Origin: Pseudomonadota bacterium
Lineage (GTDB): Bacteria; Pseudomonadota; Gammaproteobacteria; Xanthomonadales; Rhodanobacteraceae
Assembly (NCBI GenBank): GCA_021805685.1
Contig: JAJZET010000093.1
Coordinates: 1-64,000, forward strand
DNA: 64,000 nt
Direction: 5' to 3'
Shown piece by piece: positions 54,200-63,237 of this stretch (the stretch's first letter is position 1; each line of letters starts with the position of its first letter). Made by a program: the position numbers and the translations under genes. Under the pieces are notes generated by a model. That model searched no databases. It was not told the origin of the DNA and saw only the letters and a list, made by a program, of their open reading frames with translations.

Positions 54200-56365
54200 C
54201 TACAGCGGGTAGCGATAGACGCCACTCACCACGCCGGTGCGCCGCACGCGACGGATGACCTCGGCAAGGTGCTTGCGATTCTTCACCTCGATGGCGAACA
54301 GCAGCGCGGCAGCGGCAAGGTCGCGCTCGATGTACTCCACGTTCTCGATGTTGGAGTCCGCCGCGGCGATGGCCGCCGCGATGGTGGCGAGCACGCCGGG
54401 GCGGTTGATCACCTCGATGCGCAACTCGGCGCGGTAATCGCCCTGCACGTCGCGGTCCCATTCGATATCGACGTAGCGCTCCGGCGACTTGCGCAGCTCG
54501 GCCACGTTCGGGCATTCCTCGCGATGCACCACGATGCCCTTGCCCGGCGACACGTGGCCAATGATCGCGTCGCCCGGCAGCGGATGGCAGCAGTTGGCGA
54601 AACTGAGCACCCCGCGCTCGGCGCCGGTGATGCGGATCTTCTCGCGCGCCATGCCGGCACCCGGCGTGACGTCGTCGGACTGGCCATCGCGCAGCGCCAG
54701 CAGGTGACGTGCGACCACGTCCGGCATGCGGTTGCCCAGTGCGACCTCGGCCAGCAGCTCCTCCAGCCGCTTCAGCCGCGCTTCGTGCAGGAAGCGGTCC
54801 AGCACCTCGGTCGGGATCGCATCGAGACTGCTGCCGCGCGCATCGAGCGCGCGGTCGAGCATGCGATGGCCGAAGTCCACCGCATCCTCGTGCTGCAGGT
54901 GCTTCAGGTACTGGCGGATCGCGGTGCGCGCCTTGCCGGTGACCACCGACTCCAGCCATGCCGGGTTGGGCACCGCGGACGGCGCGGTGATGATCTCCAC
55001 CAGTTGGCCGGACTCCAGCCGCGTACGCAGCGGCAGCAGCTTCTTGTCCACGCGCGCGGCCACCGCATGGTCGCCCACGTCGGTATGCACGGCATAGGCG
55101 AAGTCCAGCGCGGTGGCGTTGCGCGGCAGCGCGAGGATGTCGCCGCGCGGCGTGAACAGGTAGACCTCGTCCGGGAACAGGTCGATCTTGACGTTCTCGA
55201 AGAACTCGGCCGACGAGGCGGTGTTGACCTGGCTGTCGGCCAGCGAGGAAAGCCACTCGCGCGCACGCGCTTGCGCGCTGTTCGCCGGACCGGAATCGGT
55301 CTTGTAGGCCCAGTGCGCCGCCACGCCGCGCTCGGCCACCGAATCCATTTCCGCAGTGCGAATCTGCACCTCGATCGGCGCACCGAACGGCCCCAGCAGC
55401 ACGGTGTGCAGCGACTGGTAGCCGTTCGCCTTCGGGATCGCGATGAAATCCTTGAAGCGCCGGTCCACTGGCTTGTACAGCCCGTGCACCACGCCCAGCG
55501 CCTTGTAGCAATCCAGCGCGCTGTCGACCACCACGCGGAAGCCATACACGTCCATCAGCTGGGCGAAGCTTTTATGCTCGTGTCGCATCTTGGAGTAGAT
55601 GCTCCACGCCGACTTGATCCGGCCCACCACGCGTGCCGGCAATTGTTCGGCACCCAGCCGTTGCGACAGCGCGGACTCGATCTTGCCCATCGCCTCCCGA
55701 CGGTTGCCCAGCGCGGCGCGGATGCGCTCGCTGATGACGCGGTAGCGGTCGGGGTGCAGCGCGCGGAAACCCAGATCCTGCAGTTCGGCCTTGATCGCGT
55801 TCATGCCGAGGCGCTGCGCGATGGGGGCGTAGATCTCCAGTGTCTCGCGCGCGATGCGGCGGCGCGAGGCGGAATCCTTCGCGCCCAGCGTGCGCATGTT
55901 GTGCAAACGGTCGGCAAGCTTGATCAGGATGACGCGCAAGTCGCGCGCCATCGCCAGCAGCATCTTCCGGAAGCTCTCCGCATCCGCCTCCTGGCGGCTC
56001 CCGAAGCGCATCTTGTCCAGCTTGGTGACGCCGTCCACCAGTTCGGCCACGGTCTCGCCGAATTCCCCGGCCAGCGCGCTGCGGCTGAGCGCGGTGTCCT
56101 CCAGCGTGTCGTGCAGGATCGCCGCGATGATGGTCTCGGCATCCATGCCCAGTTCGGCGAGGATGCCGGCCACGGCAACCGGGTGGGTGATGTAGGGTTC
56201 GCCGCTCTTGCGGGTCTGGCCTGCGTGCGCCTCCGCACCGACCTCGAACGCGCGCAGCACGCGCTGGATCTGCGGCGCCGCAAGATAGCCGAGCTGATCG
56301 TTCAGCGCCTGCACGTATTGCGGCAGCGCCGCGGGATCGCTCGCAATGGGGGTGACGGCGGTCAT
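54200..56365 (-). CDS. spoT: Bifunctional (p)ppGpp synthetase/hydrolase SpoT
   Basis: The product is about 721 residues from ATG 56365. The HD hydrolase domain is intact (Y-I-T-H-P-V-A-V-A, I-L-H-D-T-L-E-D). A synthetase domain (G-F-R-V-V-V-D-S, N-G-Y-Q-S-L-H-T-V, E-V-Q-I-R-T), a TGS domain, a helical/zinc-finger region with C-C-H-P-L-P-G-D, and a C-terminal ACT domain follow. It makes and degrades the stringent-response alarmone. An upstream TTG at 56416 would add 17 residues. Confidence 0.95.
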   Translation of the reverse strand: MTAVTPIASDPAALPQYVQALNDQLGYLAAPQIQRVLRAFEVGAEAHAGQTRKSGEPYITHPVAVAGILAELGMDAETIIAAILHDTLEDTALSRSALAGEFGETVAELVDGVTKLDKMRFGSRQEADAESFRKMLLAMARDLRVILIKLADRLHNMRTLGAKDSASRRRIARETLEIYAPIAQRLGMNAIKAELQDLGFRALHPDRYRVISERIRAALGNRREAMGKIESALSQRLGAEQLPARVVGRIKSAWSIYSKMRHEHKSFAQLMDVYGFRVVVDSALDCYKALGVVHGLYKPVDRRFKDFIAIPKANGYQSLHTVLLGPFGAPIEVQIRTAEMDSVAERGVAAHWAYKTDSGPANSAQARAREWLSSLADSQVNTASSAEFFENVKIDLFPDEVYLFTPRGDILALPRNATALDFAYAVHTDVGDHAVAARVDKKLLPLRTRLESGQLVEIITAPSAVPNPAWLESVVTGKARTAIRQYLKHLQHEDAVDFGHRMLDRALDARGSSLDAIPTEVLDRFLHEARLKRLEELLAEVALGNRMPDVVARHLLALRDGQSDDVTPGAGMAREKIRITGAERGVLSFANCCHPLPGDAIIGHVSPGKGIVVHREECPNVAELRKSPERYVDIEWDRDVQGDYRAELRIEVINRPGVLATIAAAIAAADSNIENVEYIERDLAAAALLFAIEVKNRKHLAEVIRRVRRTGVVSGVYRYPL

Positions 56366-56492
56366 GCTGCGACCGGCCGCGGCGACCGCGCCGGTGGCGC
56401 GGTCATGCGATGACAACGAATGCGGCAGGTCGCGCGTGCAGGCGCATCGGATGGCCCGATGCGATGCGTGCGCGATCTACAGCCGCCCTCCA

Positions 56493-56783
56493 TCAATCGT
56501 CGCCGACCTTGGAAAGGTCGTCGTCCACCTCGGCGGCGGCCCACTCAAGCGCCTCGCGCTCGGCGCGCTCGCGCTCGGCCTTGTCGATCTCGTCGATGGT
56601 GGCCTGGTCGATACGGCGGCCGGCAATCTCGCGCAGTGCCAGCACGGAAGGCTTGTCGTTGTTCGGGTTCACGGCCGGCTCGGCGCCCTTGGCGAGCTGG
56701 CGGGCGCGCTTGGTCGCCATCAGCACCAGTTCGAATCGGTTGTCGACCACCTCGAGGCAGTCTTCCACGGTAATGCGTGCCAT
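56493..56783 (-). CDS. rpoZ: RNA polymerase omega subunit
   Basis: The product is 96 residues. [20 protein letters not shown] and the following A-T-K-R-A-R-Q-L are diagnostic of omega, which helps assemble RNA polymerase and contributes to the ppGpp site. It precedes spoT by about 125 bp. Here it is not directly after gmk; the mla locus lies between. Confidence 0.97.
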   Translation of the reverse strand: MARITVEDCLEVVDNRFELVLMATKRARQLAKGAEPAVNPNNDKPSVLALREIAGRRIDQATIDEIDKAERERAEREALEWAAAEVDDDLSKVGDD

Positions 56784-56978
56784 GCCAAATCCTTAGATAA
56801 ATAGAGACTTATACAAGATGACAGTTTAGAGCAGCGGGCGCCGGACTGGCAACGCGAGGGCGCGCGATCGCCGCCGGGATGCGAAAGCACGACGAAACGC
56901 GTGCAGGATATAAAACCAAACAGTACACTATTAAGATCCCCAACGCCTCTGCCCCGCTCCCCACCTGGCCGCGCCTCC

Positions 56979-57827
56979 ATGCCGATGCCTTCACTGTCCC
57001 GATCTTTCCTGCGTCGCGGCCTGGCCCTGCTGGCCGTGGCCCTGCTGGCCGGCTGTGCCATCGCGCCGCCGCGTACCGACGATCCGCTGCAGAAGGTCAA
57101 CCGCAAGGTCTACGCGTTCAACGACAAGCTCGACAAGGCCGTGCTGCGGCCCGCGGCCGTGGGCTACCGGAAGGTCACCAATCCGCCGGTACGGCACGCG
57201 GTCGACAACTTCTTCACCAACATCGAGCTGCCCGTCACCATCGCCAACGACCTGCTGCAGGCCCGGCCCTCGCAGGCGCTGGGCAACACCGGGCGATTCC
57301 TGATCAACCTCACCGTGGGCGTGGGCGGTATCTTCGACCCCGCCACCAAACTCGGCCTGCCACAGCAGAGCACCGACTTCGGCATCACCCTCGCGCGCTG
57401 GGGTGTGCCCGAGGGCGACTTCCTGATGTTGCCCCTGCTCGGCCCCAGCACCGTGCGGGACGTGTGGCGTTACCCCGTGGACGGCTATTTCTTCGATCCG
57501 CTCAGCCTGATCGCGAAAAACCATTCCTTCAACTACGGCCAGTATTACCTGCCGCAGGTGCTCTACGTGGTGTCGATGCGCTCGCAGCTGATCGACGCAG
57601 AGGGCTTCCTGCAATCCGCCTACGACCCCTACGCCTTCCTCCGCGACGCCTACCGCCAACGCCGGCTGTACATGTTGTACGACGGCAACCCGCCGTCCGC
57701 GGTGATCGAAAAGATGCAGGGCGTCGACCAGCAGGGCTTCGATCCCGACGAATTGCTGCAACAGCAGAAGCAATGGGAACAGCAACACGGCCCATCATCG
57801 CCGACGACAACGCCGTCGAAGCATTGA
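56979..57827 (+). CDS. mlaA: Outer membrane lipoprotein MlaA
   Basis: The product is about 282 residues from ATG 56979. The lipobox is L-L-A-G-C. D-P-L-Q-K-V-N-R-K-V-Y-A-F-N-D-K-L-D is the MlaA signature. MlaA extracts mislocalised phospholipids from the outer leaflet and passes them to MlaC. Here it stands on the opposite strand from mlaFEDCB, convergent with mlaB. Confidence 0.93.
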   Translation: MPMPSLSRSFLRRGLALLAVALLAGCAIAPPRTDDPLQKVNRKVYAFNDKLDKAVLRPAAVGYRKVTNPPVRHAVDNFFTNIELPVTIANDLLQARPSQALGNTGRFLINLTVGVGGIFDPATKLGLPQQSTDFGITLARWGVPEGDFLMLPLLGPSTVRDVWRYPVDGYFFDPLSLIAKNHSFNYGQYYLPQVLYVVSMRSQLIDAEGFLQSAYDPYAFLRDAYRQRRLYMLYDGNPPSAVIEKMQGVDQQGFDPDELLQQQKQWEQQHGPSSPTTTPSKH

Positions 57828-57830
57828 AAG

Positions 57831-57858
57831 GAAAACGGGGCCGAAAGGCCCCGTTTTC
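57831..57858. terminator. Bidirectional terminator between mlaA and mlaB
   Basis: GAAAACGGGGCC, loop GAAA, GGCCCCGTTTTC: a perfect stem with T-runs on both strands, directly after the mlaA stop and 22 bp after that of mlaB. Confidence 0.88.
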
Positions 57859-57880
57859 ACATGCGGCACGTCGGCGTCGC

Positions 57881-58183
57881 TCAATCCAGCAGTGCTTCCA
57901 CGCCGCTGACGCGCGCCAGCGTGCGCATGCCCTCGGGCACGTGGCGCAGGCTTACCGCCTGGCCACGCCCGCGCGCCTCCGCCAGCACCGCCAGCACGCA
58001 GGCAAGCCCGGCGCTGTCGCTGCTGCGCACGCCGGCAAGATCGATCTGCGTGCCATCACCGCCGTGCAACGCCTGCGTGAGGGCCTGCAGGGCCGCCGCC
58101 GCCGTGGCGAAACCCAGCGTGCCGGACAGCGCCAGCGTACCGGGCGTGCCGCGGTCCAGCCGGAACGCGTCGTCAGCCGCCAT
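57881..58183 (-). CDS. mlaB: MlaB, STAS-domain subunit of the Mla ABC complex
   Basis: The product is 100 residues, a single STAS domain (V-R-S-S-D-S-A-G-L-A-C-V-L-A-V-L is the conserved phosphorylatable loop and helix). MlaB binds MlaF and stabilises the MlaFEDB complex. Its start overlaps mlaC by 11 bp. The sequence is short and diverged, so position supports the call as much as motif. Confidence 0.85.
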   Translation of the reverse strand: MAADDAFRLDRGTPGTLALSGTLGFATAAAALQALTQALHGGDGTQIDLAGVRSSDSAGLACVLAVLAEARGRGQAVSLRHVPEGMRTLARVSGVEALLD

Positions 58184-58853
58184 GGGCCTTGCCGTCCTGC
58201 TCCATCGACTTCAGCGCCTGGTCGCCCTGGGTCTGCAGGTTCTTGATCAGCTGGGCAAGGCCGACCTTGCGGATTTCGGCATCGACCTGGTTGCGGTAGT
58301 TGGTGATGTAGGAGATGCCCTCGATCACCACGTCGTAGGCCTTCCACTCACCGCTGGCGGTCTTGCGGAACACGAAGTCCACCGACACCGTCTTGCCGTC
58401 GCCGGTGGCTACCTGGGTGCGCACCACGCTGCGTTTGGTGTTTAGGTCGCTGTCGGCGGTCGGCAACACCTTCACCACGCCCGAGGTGTAATTCAGCAGG
58501 CCCTGCGCGTAACGGCGGGTGATCGAGTTGTAGAACGCCTTGGCGAATTCGACGCGCTGTTCCGGCGAGGCCTCGCGGGCGTGCTGGCCGAGCACCAGGA
58601 TCGCCGCGTAGTCCACATCGAAATGCGGCCGGAACACGCCGTTGATGACGCCGATCAGCTTTTCCCTGTTCTTTTCCAGCTCGGCCTTGTGGCCGGCCAC
58701 AGCGCTGTCGAGCTGGTGGGCGATCTGCTGCACCACCTCGGTCGGGGTCTGCTGCGCAGCGGCCTGCTGCGCTGCTTGCTGCTGGGCGAAGGCCGGCGCG
58801 GCGAGCGTGCCGCCCAAGGCGACGGCGATGGCGATGGCCAGGTGACGCGTCAT
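58173..58853 (-). CDS. mlaC: Periplasmic phospholipid carrier MlaC
   Basis: The product is about 226 residues from ATG 58853. The signal peptide ends at about A-P-A-F-A-Q, followed by a Q/A-rich linker and the Ttg2D/MlaC domain (P-T-E-V-V-Q-Q-I, F-D-V-D-Y-A-A-I-L-V-L-G, then a domain end with Y-D-V-V-I-E-G-I-S). It shuttles phospholipids between MlaA and MlaD. Confidence 0.93.
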   Translation of the reverse strand: MTRHLAIAIAVALGGTLAAPAFAQQQAAQQAAAQQTPTEVVQQIAHQLDSAVAGHKAELEKNREKLIGVINGVFRPHFDVDYAAILVLGQHAREASPEQRVEFAKAFYNSITRRYAQGLLNYTSGVVKVLPTADSDLNTKRSVVRTQVATGDGKTVSVDFVFRKTASGEWKAYDVVIEGISYITNYRNQVDAEIRKVGLAQLIKNLQTQGDQALKSMEQDGKAHGG

Positions 58854-58887
58854 GCGGAAACTCCTCTGTGCGATGCGGGGAGCCGGC

Positions 58888-59757
58888 TCAGTGTTTGCCG
58901 GCGGGGGAAGTGGAGGCACCGGCGCCCTGTTTGCCGTCGCCGCTGCCGGAGCCGTTGACCAGGAACTTGCCGATCAGGTCCTCCAGTTGCATCGCAGACT
59001 GGGTGAGGATCATCTCGTCGCCGTTCTTCAGCATGTCCGACGAACCGCCGGGCTGGATCGCAACGTACTGGCTGCCGATCAAACCGCTGGTGAACACCGC
59101 GGCGGCGGAATCGTCGGGGATCTGGTTGTAGCGGTTGTCGATCGCCAGCGTGACCAGCGCATCGAGCTTGTCGGGCTCGGCCTGCACCGACACGACCTGG
59201 CCGATCGGCACGCCTGCCATCTTCACCGGCGAGCCGGCCGACAACGTGCCGACGTTGCTGAAACGGGCGAACACCTTGTAGGTGCCCCCGATGGCGTCGG
59301 CCGTACCGCCGGCACCGAAGAACTTGCCCAGCATCTCTTCCAGCGGCTCGCTGGAGCGGGTGAGCGCCAGCTTGCCGCCGTTGGCCACGTACTTCTTGGC
59401 GTGGCCATACTCGATGCCCACGTACTGGTCGCCAAGCAGGCCACTGGTGAACACCGTGGCCACCGAGTCGGTGGGTATCGTGTCGTAGCGCTTGTCGATC
59501 GACAGCTTCACATCGGCCACCGCCTTGCCCGGCTCCAGCGCGATCGACTGCACCTGGCCCACGCGCACGCCGGCGATCTTCACCGGGGCGCGCTCCTTCA
59601 ACTGGCCGATGTTCTGGAACTGCGCATCCACCGTGTAGCTGTCGCCCTGTTGGCGATTCGCCACCGAACTGGTCTGGGTGGCGAGATAGGCCAGCGCGGC
59701 AAAGCCGAGCACGATGAACAGTCCGGTGCCGACGGCATAGGATTTTCTCTGGCTCAC
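58888..59757 (-). CDS. mlaD: MlaD-like MCE protein with two tandem MCE domains
   Basis: The product is about 289 residues from a GTG at 59757 (GAGG 8 bp upstream). One transmembrane helix (about 8-28) is followed by two MCE domains, about 38-118 and 158-236. The two blocks are internally duplicated: over 59 aligned positions, about 36 are identical by eye (A/S-P-V-K-I/M-A-G-V through T-S-G-L-L/I-G-D/S-Q-Y-V). The usual MlaD has one MCE domain in about 150-185 residues. The C-terminus keeps the S-A-M-Q-L-E-D-L-I-G-K-F signature. The protein forms the hexameric lipid-passing ring. Confidence 0.9.
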   Translation of the reverse strand: MSQRKSYAVGTGLFIVLGFAALAYLATQTSSVANRQQGDSYTVDAQFQNIGQLKERAPVKIAGVRVGQVQSIALEPGKAVADVKLSIDKRYDTIPTDSVATVFTSGLLGDQYVGIEYGHAKKYVANGGKLALTRSSEPLEEMLGKFFGAGGTADAIGGTYKVFARFSNVGTLSAGSPVKMAGVPIGQVVSVQAEPDKLDALVTLAIDNRYNQIPDDSAAAVFTSGLIGSQYVAIQPGGSSDMLKNGDEMILTQSAMQLEDLIGKFLVNGSGSGDGKQGAGASTSPAGKH

Positions 59758-59937
59758 GGCAACATCCTCGAAGGTTTTTTGGAATCTCGAAAACCCGCCT
59801 TCCCGGCGGTCGCTCGAGTCGGCAGGTCCGGCACAGGCGCCGGCCTGGCTACGCTGACCAGACATTCGTATGCCTGGTCGCGAGCGGCCCTTCCATGCGC
59901 CGTGGGCACCACGATGCTTTCGCGCGTCGTCATGACG

Positions 59938-60711
59938 TCACATCAGGAAGGCGGTCAGCACGAAGTCCAGCGCCAGGATGGCGATGGACGAGGCGACCAC
60001 GGTGCGGGTGGTGGCGTAGGCCACGCCCTCGCTGGTAGGCGGCGCAGTGTAGCCCTGGAACACCGCGATCAGCGCCACCACGGCGCCGAAGGCCAGGCTC
60101 TTCCAGACCACGCCGCTGATGATGTCTTTCCACACGTCCACGGTGGCGGTCATGTTCGACCAGAACGTGCCGTTGTCGATGCCCAGCCAGGTCACGCCCA
60201 CCAGGTGGCCGCCGAAGATGCCCAGCGCGGAAAACACGCAGCACAGCAGGGGCAAAGCGATCAGCCCGGCCAGGAAGCGCGGCGCCGCCACGTAGGCCAG
60301 CGGGTCCACCGCCATCAGCTCCATCGCGGCGATCTGGTCGGTGGCGCGCATCAGGCCGATTTCGGCGGTGATCGCGGTACCGGCACGGCCGGCGAACAGC
60401 AGCGCGGTGATCACCGGGCCGAGCTCGCGGTAGATCGAGATCGCCACCACCGTGCCGGTGGCCGCGGTGCCGCCGAAGATCGACAGCACGTGGTAGAGCT
60501 GCAGCGCCAGCACCATGCCCACGAACAGGCCGCAGACCATGATGATGGTGAGGCTCATGGCACCCACGAACCACAGCTGGCGCACCGTCTCGCGCACATA
60601 GCGCAGGCTGCGCGGGATCGCCGCGAGGATCTGCAGCAGGAACAGCCCGCAGGCGCCGATCTGGCCCAGCGCCTGGGTCACGATGTTGTCGCGTTCGATG
60701 CGTGCGTTCAT
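59938..60711 (-). CDS. mlaE: MlaE, permease of the Mla ABC complex
   Basis: The product is about 257 residues from ATG 60711. Five hydrophobic segments are present, with the MlaE/TrbI-like motif R-E-L-G-P-V-I-T-A-L-L-F-A-G-R-A-G-T and A-E-I-G-L-M-R-A-T-D-Q-I. The start overlaps the mlaF stop by 4 bp. A 180 bp gap separates mlaE from mlaD. Confidence 0.95.
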   Translation of the reverse strand: MNARIERDNIVTQALGQIGACGLFLLQILAAIPRSLRYVRETVRQLWFVGAMSLTIIMVCGLFVGMVLALQLYHVLSIFGGTAATGTVVAISIYRELGPVITALLFAGRAGTAITAEIGLMRATDQIAAMELMAVDPLAYVAAPRFLAGLIALPLLCCVFSALGIFGGHLVGVTWLGIDNGTFWSNMTATVDVWKDIISGVVWKSLAFGAVVALIAVFQGYTAPPTSEGVAYATTRTVVASSIAILALDFVLTAFLM

Positions 60712-61535
60712 GCGCCGCTCCGCGGGAAACCGAGGGCCTCGGCGTAATCGCCGGCCGGATACTGGAACGGCACCGGGCCGTCCGCCTCGCCGCCGAAGAA
60801 CTGCCGCGTCCACGGCGAACCGTCGCCGGCGATGGTCTTCGGGTCGCCCTGCGCCACCACCTTGCCGTTGGCGATCAGGAAGATGTGGTCGGCCACTTGC
60901 TTGATCGCATCCAGCTCGTGGGCCACCAGCACGCTGGTGATGCCCAGCGTCTCGTTGAGCGTGCGGATCAGCTTCAGCACCTGGTTCAGGGCGATCGGAT
61001 CGAGGCCCACGAACGGTTCGTCGTAGAGGATCAACATCGGATCGAACACGATCGCCCGCGCCAGCGCCACGCGCCGCGCCATGCCGCCGGACAGCTCGCT
61101 GGGCGCCAGTTGGGCGGCCCCGCGCAGGCCTACCGCCTGCAGCTTGGTCAGCACGATGTTGCGGATCAGCACCTCGGGCAGCCTGGTGTGCTGGCGCAGC
61201 GGGAAGGCCACGTTCTCGAACACGTCGAAGTCGGTGAGCAGGGCCGAGTTCTGGAACAGGTAGCCGATCTTCTCGCGCAGCGCGTACAGCGCCTCGCGAC
61301 CCAGCTCCGGCACGTTCTTCCCGTCGACCTGCACCTGCCCGGCATCGCCGCGCATCTGCCCGGTGATGTGCTTGAGCAGGGTGGTCTTGCCGGTGCCGCT
61401 GGGGCCCATGATCGCGGTGACCTTGCCGCGCGGGATGTCCATGTCCAGCGCGTCGAAGACCTTCTTGCCGCTGAGCACCGTGGTGAGGCCGCGGATGCGG
61501 ATCAGCGTGTCGTCGGAGGGGGCGGCGGCGTTCAT
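60708..61535 (-). CDS. mlaF: MlaF, ATPase of the Mla ABC complex
   Basis: The product is 275 residues. Walker A G-P-S-G-T-G-K-T-T, signature motif S-E-L-S-G-G-M-A-R-R, Walker B L-I-L-Y-D-E-P-F-V-G-L-D-P. It energises MlaFEDB-dependent lipid movement. First gene of mlaFEDCB. Confidence 0.96.
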   Translation of the reverse strand: MNAAAPSDDTLIRIRGLTTVLSGKKVFDALDMDIPRGKVTAIMGPSGTGKTTLLKHITGQMRGDAGQVQVDGKNVPELGREALYALREKIGYLFQNSALLTDFDVFENVAFPLRQHTRLPEVLIRNIVLTKLQAVGLRGAAQLAPSELSGGMARRVALARAIVFDPMLILYDEPFVGLDPIALNQVLKLIRTLNETLGITSVLVAHELDAIKQVADHIFLIANGKVVAQGDPKTIAGDGSPWTRQFFGGEADGPVPFQYPAGDYAEALGFPRSGA

Positions 61536-61604
61536 AAGCGGCCTACGTTAGCTGAGCGGCGGGAGGCCGCCAAGCCGGCGAGCTTCCGTGCGATGGCGCG
61601 GCGT

Positions 61605-62228
61605 TCAGGCCAGCAACTCGGCGATCAGGGCCTCGTGCCGGCGGCACTGCAGCGTACCGCGCAGGCGCACGGCGCGCACGATGGCCTGCAATTCGTCCAG
61701 CGCGTCGTCGAAACGGTCGTTGACGATGATGTAGTCGAACTCGTGCGCGTGGGCGATTTCGCCGCGCGAATTGGCCAGGCGACGCTCGATCACATCCGGC
61801 GCGTCCGAACCGCGGCCGCGCAGGCGGCGCTCCAGCTCGGCGCGCGACGGCGGCAGGATGAACACGCTGACGCAGTCCGGCTTGCTGCGGCGGATCTGCG
61901 CCGCGCCCTGCCAGTCGATCTCCAGCAGCACGTCACGCCCCTGCGCCAGCAGCGCGTCCACCTTGTCGCGCGAGGTGCCGTACAGGTTGCCGTGCACCTC
62001 GGCGTGCTCGAGGAAGATGCCCTCGGCGATCTCGCGCTCGAACTCCGCGCGTTCGGTGAAGTAGTAGTGGCGCCCGTACAGCTCGCCCGGCCGCGGCGGC
62101 CGCGTGGTGTGCGAGATCGACAGCGAGATCGCCGGCTCGCGCTCCAGCAGCGCGTTGACCAGGGTCGACTTGCCGGCGCCCGAGGGCGCGGCGACCACGA
62201 ACAGGGTGCTGGCCGCTTCAATCGTCAT
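61605..62228 (-). CDS. gmk: Guanylate kinase
   Basis: The product is about 207 residues from ATG 62228. The P-loop is A-P-S-G-A-G-K-S-T, followed by the GMP-binding S-H-T-T-R-P-P-R-P-G-E and Y-F-T-E. It phosphorylates GMP to GDP. yicC lies upstream (leftward), a common pairing. rpoZ, often next to gmk, is about 4.8 kb away here. Confidence 0.96.
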   Translation of the reverse strand: MTIEAASTLFVVAAPSGAGKSTLVNALLEREPAISLSISHTTRPPRPGELYGRHYYFTERAEFEREIAEGIFLEHAEVHGNLYGTSRDKVDALLAQGRDVLLEIDWQGAAQIRRSKPDCVSVFILPPSRAELERRLRGRGSDAPDVIERRLANSRGEIAHAHEFDYIIVNDRFDDALDELQAIVRAVRLRGTLQCRRHEALIAELLA

Positions 62229-62250
62229 GGCGCAGCGAAGCACGTCTGCT

Positions 62251-62273
62251 CCCACTCCCCGCCGGGGAGTGGG
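62251..62273. repeat. Palindromic REP-like element between yicC and gmk
   Basis: CCCACTCCCC, loop GCC, GGGGAGTGGG is a perfect 10-bp stem, followed by TCGGGGTGAGGGG. Such G-rich palindromes are common dispersed repeats in high-GC proteobacteria; it could also act as a weak transcription barrier. Confidence 0.5.
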
Positions 62274-62306
62274 TCGGGGTGAGGGGCCTGGTCCTGCCGG
62301 ATGCGC

Positions 62307-63167
62307 TCATTCAATGTTCTGCACCTGTTCGCGCATCTGCTCGATCAGCACCTTCAGCTCCACCGCGGCATTGGTGCTGCGCGCGTCCACCGACTTGGAG
62401 CCCAGCGTGTTGGCCTCGCGGTTGAACTCCTGCATCAGGAAATCGAGGCGGCGGCCCACCGGCTCCTGCAGGCCCAGCACGCGGCGCGTCTCGGCGATGT
62501 GGGTAGCGAGACGGTCGAGCTCCTCGTCCACGTCGCTGCGGGTGATCTGCAGCACCAGTTCCTGCTCCAGCCGACCGGGGTCGGCCGGTTGCCTGAGGTC
62601 GGCCAGCCGGGCCTCCAGCCGTGCGCGCAGCGCGGCGCGGATCTCCGGCATCCACTCGCGCACCTGCGCCACGATGCGCTCGATCGCATCCAGCCGTTCG
62701 CGCAGGATCTGCGCCAGCTTGGCACCCTCGCGCTCACGGGTGGCGGCGAGCGCGTCGAGCGCACGGTCCAGCACGTCGAACAGGGCCACCTGCTGCGCCT
62801 CGGGGTCCAGCGACTCGCGCTGCAATACTCCCGGGAAGCGCAACAGCTCGGTGAACTGCACCTGCATGCCGGGGAAGCGCGACACCAGGTCGTGGTTCAA
62901 CCCAGACAGTTGCTGCAGCAGCGCGTCGTTGACCTGCAGCGATTCGCGCTGGGCGTCGGCGTTGAAGCGCACCGTCACGTCCACCTTGCCGCGCGAGAGC
63001 CTGGCCGCGATGCGCTCGCGCAGGGCCGACTCCAGGCTGCGCAACTCGTCGGGCAGGCGCGGCGAAAGCTCGAGGTAGCGATGGTTGACCGTGCGCAGCT
63101 CGCAGCTCAACGCGCCGGCGGGACCGCCGGATTCGGCTGAGGCGTAGGCGGTCATGCTGCGGATCAT
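62307..63167 (-). CDS. yicC: YicC family endoribonuclease
   Basis: The product is about 286 residues from ATG 63167 (a second Met starts M-T-A-Y-A-S-A-E four codons later). The family signatures are M-T-A-Y-A at the start and [19 protein letters not shown] at the C-terminus. YicC proteins are now regarded as endoribonucleases involved in RNA turnover. Divergent from rph. Confidence 0.93.
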   Translation of the reverse strand: MIRSMTAYASAESGGPAGALSCELRTVNHRYLELSPRLPDELRSLESALRERIAARLSRGKVDVTVRFNADAQRESLQVNDALLQQLSGLNHDLVSRFPGMQVQFTELLRFPGVLQRESLDPEAQQVALFDVLDRALDALAATREREGAKLAQILRERLDAIERIVAQVREWMPEIRAALRARLEARLADLRQPADPGRLEQELVLQITRSDVDEELDRLATHIAETRRVLGLQEPVGRRLDFLMQEFNREANTLGSKSVDARSTNAAVELKVLIEQMREQVQNIE

Positions 63168-63237
63168 CGGCGGCCTGCGGGCGGGAGGAAAGGGCGCAAT
63201 GGTAAACTTTCCCGCCCAGCCTTGCCCAATCGCCCCC

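Noticed and set aside
54161-56413. A 750-codon plus-strand frame opposite spoT
   Set aside because: Antisense of a certain gene; no motif.
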